A stretch of 10,236 nt of DNA from Dehalococcoidales bacterium (GTDB taxonomy: Bacteria; Chloroflexota; Dehalococcoidia; Dehalococcoidales; UBA5627). This document shows, one piece after another, positions 6,734 to 10,236 of the stretch (position 1 is the stretch's first letter; the number at the start of each line of letters is the position of its first letter). The notes beneath the pieces are model-generated. The model saw only the letters and a list, made by a program, of their open reading frames with translations, was not told where the DNA came from and searched no databases. Both the position numbers and the translations under genes were made by a program. Location of the stretch: NCBI GenBank assembly GCA_012520835.1, contig JAAYNN010000165.1, positions 1 to 10,236 on the forward strand, written 5' to 3'.

Positions 6734-6753
6734 CATATTTTAATAAAAATATG
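6734..6753. promoter_or_regulatory. Candidate operator: perfect 8-bp inverted repeat in the ABC operon promoter
   Basis: CATATTTT (6734-6741) and AAAATATG (6746-6753) are exact reverse complements separated by AATA. The right arm supplies the TG of the extended -10 element that follows. A dimeric repressor bound here would cover the promoter spacer. The sequence is AT-rich, so chance symmetry cannot be excluded, and no regulator gene is adjacent. Confidence 0.45.
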
Positions 6754-6760
6754 CTATAAT
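6752..6760 (+). promoter_or_regulatory. Extended -10 promoter of the ABC exporter operon
   Basis: TGCTATAAT is a perfect extended -10 (TGn plus TATAAT), 31 bases upstream of the ATPase start. The -35 position is only a poor AT-rich match. The ribosome site GGGGG (6781-6785) follows, six bases before the ATG. This separates the exporter operon from the tldD operon. Confidence 0.65.
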
Positions 6761-6791
6761 GCAGCCAGTTTAATAAAGAAGGGGGTGTAGT

Positions 6792-7754
6792 ATGATAACA
6801 AACAACCCTTTGTCTGTCAGGAAACCGGATGACTCCTTTGCCATTCAGACATTCGACCTGACACGCATTTTCGGGAAACTGGTAGCCGTAGACGGCATCA
6901 ATCTGGACATAAAAAAAGGCGAACTGTTCGCTTTCCTCGGCCCCAACGGCGCCGGCAAAACCACCACCATCAGCATGCTATGCTGCCTTCTGAAACCCTC
7001 CAGCGGAACGGCGCTGGTAATGGGTAACGATATCAATAAAGACCCCTATAAGGTCAAGGCTGCCATTGGTATTTCTCCCCAGGATACCACCCTCTCGGAC
7101 CATCTCAACCCGATAGAAAACCTCGAATTATTCGGCAGCATGCATCAACTGCCGCCGAAAATCGTCAAGCAAAGGGCTAAGGAACTGGTGGAAACCATGG
7201 GGCTATCCGACCGTGCCAAAGACCAGGTCAAAAAGTTTTCAGGCGGTATGAAACGCCGTTTAAATATCGCCATGGCGCTGATAAGCGACCCGCAACTGGT
7301 AATACTGGACGAACCGACGCTGGGGTTAGACCCGCAATCGAGGCGCGCTGTCTGGAAATACATTGCACGCCTTAAAAAAGAGAAGACCATTCTGTTAACC
7401 ACGCACTACCTGGAAGAAGCCGACTTCCTGGCTGACCGCATCGGCATTATCGATGAAGGAAAAATCGTTGCCTTCGGCACTCCTGTAGAATTGAAAACCA
7501 GCATGATTGATACCCATACCATAATCATCAAAGCCTGGAACCTGACGCAGAAAACGATTATGGAAATGAAGGAAAAATACGAAGACGTACAGATTACCGA
7601 CGGGACAATGACCATCACCGATAAGCGGGTGAACTTCCAGGAAATTGTAGACCATCTGCACAATGCCGGAACCATCATTCGTTCGGCCTACATTAAGGAA
7701 CCCACTCTTGACGATGTCTTTATCAAGATTACGGGAAAGGAGTTGAGGGAATGA
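6792..7754 (+). CDS. ABC-2 type exporter, ATP-binding protein (DrrA/CcmA-like)
   Basis: This is the ATP-hydrolysing subunit of an ABC-2 exporter; a dimer powers transport through the membrane partner encoded next. The 320 residues contain all the motifs in order: Walker A GPNGAGKT (50-57), Q-loop Gln97, signature SGGMK (150-154), Walker B LVILDE (169-174), D-loop GLDP (178-181) and the switch His205 in TTHYLEEAD. The C-terminal 90 residues form the extra domain typical of DrrA/NodI-type subunits. Family members export antibiotics, lipids or polysaccharides, and the substrate here cannot be told. Translation starts at ATG 6792 after a GGGGG ribosome site. The stop overlaps the permease start by four bases (ATGA). 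The promoter and palindrome just upstream suggest the pair is regulated separately from the tldD operon. Confidence 0.95.
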   Translation: MITNNPLSVRKPDDSFAIQTFDLTRIFGKLVAVDGINLDIKKGELFAFLGPNGAGKTTTISMLCCLLKPSSGTALVMGNDINKDPYKVKAAIGISPQDTTLSDHLNPIENLELFGSMHQLPPKIVKQRAKELVETMGLSDRAKDQVKKFSGGMKRRLNIAMALISDPQLVILDEPTLGLDPQSRRAVWKYIARLKKEKTILLTTHYLEEADFLADRIGIIDEGKIVAFGTPVELKTSMIDTHTIIIKAWNLTQKTIMEMKEKYEDVQITDGTMTITDKRVNFQEIVDHLHNAGTIIRSAYIKEPTLDDVFIKITGKELRE

Positions 7755-8848
7755 GATTCTGGAGTCTTTTTTCAAGAAATATCAAGGAAACCTACCGTGA
7801 TGCCATGGCGCTCGGTTTTCTGCTGGCCTTCCCGCTGGTATTCATGCTGTTGTTCGGTGTAGCCTTAGGTGGTGATGGGAAGGTTAGTTACAGTATAGGA
7901 GTGGTAGACAATAACCAGAGTGATGTATCGCAGAGTTATATCAGCGATGCTCTGGGTGCTGCGGACGTTCTTTCTGTAAAAGTTTACAGCAATACTGACA
8001 ATGCCATGGAAGACTTAAGACTGGGAAACATTTCATCATATATCGTCATTCCCGACGGTTTCGGGGAACAGGTCGCAACGATATGGCAGAAAATGCCCGG
8101 GAACATAGAACTGAATATTACTTACGATGAAAGCAATCTGTCGGCATCGTCTAATGTCATTTCGATTATTAATTCCATAACACGTTCCTTTGCCGGAATC
8201 GAGATACCGATTACCATCAATACCAACCCGATCAATATTGAAACTAAAATAACCCAAATCGATTTTATAGCCCCGGGAATTATCATCTTCGGCCTCTTAA
8301 TCATGATACCGACCGCCGGTCGCATCATGATGCACGATAAGGATACAAGATTTTTACACCGCATGATGACCACCCCCACCCGCCCCTGGGAGTTTATCGT
8401 CAGCTATTCGTTAAGCATGGCAACTATCGCCGTTATACAGGTGGTTATCTTTTTATTGCTGGGATGGTGGTTCGGAATGGATATCGTCGGCAGTGTCTGG
8501 CTGGCATTCGCCATTTTTGTGCTGACCGGTCTATGCAGCATCGGTATCGGCATGGTAGTGGCTTCTCTTGCCAAATCGGAAAACCAGGGAGAAGCGTTAA
8601 GCTGGTTGTTTTCGATGCCTTTGGCAATAATCTCCGGTCTCTGGTTTCCTATTGAATATATGCCGTCGTACGTCAGGACATTCGCCGACCTCTTTCCCTA
8701 TTCGCACGCTACCGAGGCTGCGCGCGCCGTTATTATCAGGGGTGTCGGCATGGAAGCTATCAGCACTGATTTCCTTGTCCTGATCATCTGGACGGGGGGT
8801 ATTTTCATCATCGGCACGTTCCTCTTCCGGAGAAAGATGAAAAGTTAA
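7751..8848 (+). CDS. ABC-2 type exporter, membrane permease
   Basis: This is the transmembrane subunit partnering the preceding ATPase. It has 365 residues and the usual ABC-2 layout: a short N-terminal interface helix, one membrane helix (about 19-40), a large extracytoplasmic domain (about 42-170) and five more helices (about 172-190, 217-239, 247-271, 284-301 and 340-359). The conserved stretch with MTTPTRPWEF (206-215) lies in the cytoplasmic loop after helix 2, and GLWFPIEYMP (296-305) precedes the last loop, as in other members. It overlaps the ATPase stop by four bases, with GGAG-like bases (7739-7742) upstream. The pair forms a complete exporter without any separate substrate-binding or regulator gene. 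The substrate is unknown. Confidence 0.92.
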   Translation: MRFWSLFSRNIKETYRDAMALGFLLAFPLVFMLLFGVALGGDGKVSYSIGVVDNNQSDVSQSYISDALGAADVLSVKVYSNTDNAMEDLRLGNISSYIVIPDGFGEQVATIWQKMPGNIELNITYDESNLSASSNVISIINSITRSFAGIEIPITINTNPINIETKITQIDFIAPGIIIFGLLIMIPTAGRIMMHDKDTRFLHRMMTTPTRPWEFIVSYSLSMATIAVIQVVIFLLLGWWFGMDIVGSVWLAFAIFVLTGLCSIGIGMVVASLAKSENQGEALSWLFSMPLAIISGLWFPIEYMPSYVRTFADLFPYSHATEAARAVIIRGVGMEAISTDFLVLIIWTGGIFIIGTFLFRRKMKS

Positions 8849-8860
8849 ATAATAACTTTC

Positions 8861-8947
8861 TGTGAGAGCCCAGCCAGCGAAGGATTCAAGGCCTATCGAT
8901 TGGCCTCAGATTCTTCGTCTGCCTGCGGCGCCATCCGGAATGACAAA
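8861..8947. repeat. Hairpin-rich intergenic repeat
   Basis: GCGAAGGATTCAAGGCC (8877-8893) and GGCCTCAGATTCTTCGT (8902-8918) pair imperfectly (12 of 17), with a perfect core AGGCC/GGCCT around TATCGATT. The right end reads CCGGAATGACAAAA, recalling the GGATGACAAA end of the element at 1209-1523. It resembles the widespread intergenic repeats that contain TTCTTCG and end in AATGACAAA. It sits 12 bases after the permease stop and may also help end that transcript, although no T-run follows. Confidence 0.5.
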
Positions 8948-8987
8948 AGAATAGATTATATACCTGTTCTTTTTAATTTCCCAATTG

Positions 8988-8996
8988 TGATAAAAT
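8988..8996 (+). promoter_or_regulatory. Candidate extended -10 promoter for the zinc-ribbon gene
   Basis: TGATAAAAT fits an extended -10 (TGn plus TAAAAT), 27 bases before the ATG at 9024. AGGAG (9013-9017) is the ribosome site, six bases from that ATG. The -35 region is a weak pyrimidine-rich match. The AT-rich context leaves some doubt. Confidence 0.45.
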
Positions 8997-9023
8997 AAGA
9001 GAATATTATTTCAGGAGAATACC

Positions 9024-9902
9024 ATGCCATATTGCAATCAATGCGGAAACGAATTAAAAGAAGAAGAGCAGTTCTGCGGAACATGCGGCACCGGGCAGGG
9101 GCAGCCTGCCATTACTTCCTCCCCTCCCACACCACCCCCCTCGAATCCAACCTATGTTAATCAGCACTCCCCGCAAAAGAGCGGCGGCACCGGCATCTGG
9201 AAAATGATTGCCATAGGAGTACTGGCGGCAGCTCTAATTACTGTCGGCGTGCTTTACGGTATCGAAAACAGCAATTTAAATAAGGCGAAAGCCAATATCG
9301 CCACCCTCGAAAATAACGTGACGACACTGCAAACCCAATTAGCAGCCGAACAGGCGCATGCTGCCAGCCTGCAAACCGAATTGACAGCTACCATCAGCGA
9401 ATTAACAGCTACCGTCGGCGAATTGAATGCCGCACGGGACAACATCAAACAACTGGAATCGGACCTGGCGGAATCCGAATTGAGAGTTGCCAACCTGCAA
9501 TCCGAATTGAATGATGCAACCGCCAAACTGGCACAGGCTTATGCCGAGATAGCCGGATTAACGGACGCCAATACGGCTCTTACCGAAGAACTCAACACTA
9601 TAAAAGACCCACGGCACTTCAATTCCCTGCAGGAACTGGAAACATGGCTGGAAAACGATGATACCAATACCGCCTATTCTTCCCTCTCGGCTCAGGCTAA
9701 AGCCTATGTGCTGCAGGTAAAGGCTTTAAGAGACGGATTCATCCTCTCTGCCTGCATCGACTGGGATTCCAAATATATTTATTCATGGAATGTAGCTATT
9801 GTCGGAGATACTGTCTACTCGGTAAATGCCGCTACCGATAAAATAAGCGCCGGGCCTTCCTTTAGCGACGCCCTGCCGCTTCACCCGCTGCCCTTATCAT
9901 GA
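9024..9902 (+). CDS. Membrane-anchored zinc-ribbon coiled-coil protein
   Basis: The 292-residue product has four visible parts. Residues 1-24 form a zinc ribbon with ligands Cys4, Cys7, Cys18 and Cys21 (CNQC and CGTC). A proline- and serine-rich linker follows (25-56). A single membrane helix spans about 58-80 without a cleavage site, which should leave the ribbon in the cytoplasm. Residues 82-195 are a long Leu/Ala-rich coiled coil outside the membrane. The C-terminal domain (about 198-292) starts with FNSLQELETWL and contains WNVAIVGDTVYSVNAATDKI. It recalls small domains found behind coiled coils in Chloroflexota proteins, possibly distantly transglutaminase- or papain-fold related, but I see no catalytic Cys-His-Asp set. 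It is monocistronic, with its own promoter-like site and a strong terminator. The role is unknown; a sensor or envelope scaffold is possible. Confidence 0.82.
   Translation: MPYCNQCGNELKEEEQFCGTCGTGQGQPAITSSPPTPPPSNPTYVNQHSPQKSGGTGIWKMIAIGVLAAALITVGVLYGIENSNLNKAKANIATLENNVTTLQTQLAAEQAHAASLQTELTATISELTATVGELNAARDNIKQLESDLAESELRVANLQSELNDATAKLAQAYAEIAGLTDANTALTEELNTIKDPRHFNSLQELETWLENDDTNTAYSSLSAQAKAYVLQVKALRDGFILSACIDWDSKYIYSWNVAIVGDTVYSVNAATDKISAGPSFSDALPLHPLPLS
9378..9419 (+). repeat. Two tandem 21-bp units within the coiled coil
   Basis: Units 9378-9398 and 9399-9419 match at 18 of 21 bases. Each encodes one seven-residue heptad (ELTATIS, then ELTATVG), so the duplication preserves the coiled-coil register. 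The next bases (GAATTGA) begin a third, diverged unit. Confidence 0.8.
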
Positions 9903-9912
9903 TTCTGATTAC

Positions 9913-9940
9913 ACAAGAGGGGGCAAAAGCCCCCTCTTGT
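9913..9940. terminator. Strong intrinsic terminator between convergent genes
   Basis: ACAAGAGGGGGC (9913-9924) and GCCCCCTCTTGT (9929-9940) form a perfect 12-bp stem with an AAAA loop, ten bases after the zinc-ribbon stop. TTGCTTTCT follows on the plus strand as an imperfect T tract. Its position between the two convergent stops means it may also serve the protease gene from the other side, although no T tract is present there. Confidence 0.88.
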
Positions 9941-9964
9941 TTGCTTTCTGCAACTTTCAGTATA

Positions 9965-10236
9965 TTACCAGATTGCCGGAATGACAATCTTCGGGTTATT
10001 ATAGTCCGCTAATTCGGGCAATATGTCGACTCCTTTGTCCAGCATCCCAAGGTAGACCGGCTCTACAGTCTGCCAGTGCGATGTATAATAGGGGCCCGAA
10101 ACATCGTCGTAAATACCATACATCGAAACCCGGAATAGTCCGTTCGGCCTGCCATCGGTAACGCCCCAGCTGTTCAGCATAATCCAATAGTGGTTAGCCG
10201 GGTCAGGGTCGCTGTCGTCATATCCGACACACAAAA
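9965..10236 (-). CDS. Papain-like (C1 family) cysteine protease, C-terminal part (5' partial)
   Basis: The frame is open to the window edge, so only the last 90 or so residues are present. LCVGYDD at the edge matches the segment that follows the catalytic His in C1 peptidases (normally HAx-x-VGYDD). IMLNSWG contains the catalytic Asn (NSWG), and GLFRVSM matches the final strand of the fold. The catalytic Cys, the His and any signal peptide lie outside the window. A tail of about 45 residues follows the fold and ends in NPKIVIPAIW, possibly an extra domain or sorting segment. The TTG near 10234 is read as an internal Leu, not a start. The gene converges on the zinc-ribbon gene and shares the terminator region. 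Bacterial members are usually secreted or surface proteases; the role here is unknown. Confidence 0.8.
   Translation of the reverse strand, partial: LCVGYDDSDPDPANHYWIMLNSWGVTDGRPNGLFRVSMYGIYDDVSGPYYTSHWQTVEPVYLGMLDKGVDILPELADYNNPKIVIPAIW

Noticed and set aside
6672..6791. ABC exporter genes as part of the tldD operon
   Set aside because: A 120-base gap holds a weak terminator-like stem, a palindrome and an extended -10 promoter, so a separate unit is more likely, although read-through cannot be excluded.
10232..10234. TTG as start codon of the minus-strand protease gene
   Set aside because: The protein begins in the middle of the C1 peptidase fold, just after where the catalytic His should be, so the gene continues past the window edge.

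Overview
The window looks like chromosomal DNA of an uncultured anaerobic bacterium, most likely in or near the Dehalococcoidia (Chloroflexota). This is an inference. It rests on the gene mix (TldD/TldE, PAC2-family, HEAT-repeat, DrrA-type ABC, zinc-ribbon coiled-coil and papain-like proteins) and on intergenic repeats of the CCTTCGRCAAGYTCAGG type. No rRNA, tRNA or other phylogenetic marker is present. No tRNA, rRNA, CRISPR array, transposase gene or origin was seen.

Layout. Bases 1-345 hold the end of a sensor histidine kinase on the plus strand. A convergent AT-rich gene (490-1053, minus) encodes a small lipoprotein of unknown function, with a promoter-like site and a long inverted repeat upstream. 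Bases 1054-1636 hold no credible gene. Most of that stretch is a 315-bp mosaic element with imperfect terminal inverted repeats and several perfect internal hairpins.

From 1637 to 6671 five plus-strand genes are packed as one apparent operon: TldD (TTG start, metalloprotease motif intact), TldE/PmbA, a PAC2-family protein, a HEAT-repeat protein and a GNAT acetyltransferase. Junctions are a 1-nt overlap, a 44-nt gap, a 1-nt gap and a 4-nt overlap. TldD and TldE are known to form one heterodimeric peptidase. The stable linkage to PAC2, HEAT and GNAT proteins suggests a protein-turnover or peptide-maturation module whose substrate is not visible here.

A second two-gene operon (6792-8848) encodes an ABC-2 type exporter: a DrrA-like ATPase and its six-helix permease, overlapping by 4 nt. 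It sits behind its own extended -10 promoter, which carries a perfect 8-bp inverted repeat in the spacer. A hairpin-rich repeat follows (about 8861-8947). Next comes a membrane-anchored zinc-ribbon/coiled-coil protein (9024-9902), a strong intrinsic terminator (9913-9940), and the C-terminal end of a convergent papain-like cysteine protease (9965-10236, minus).

The most interesting targets are the five-gene TldD/TldE-PAC2-HEAT-GNAT module, the mosaic palindromic element, and the zinc-ribbon/coiled-coil protein facing the protease.
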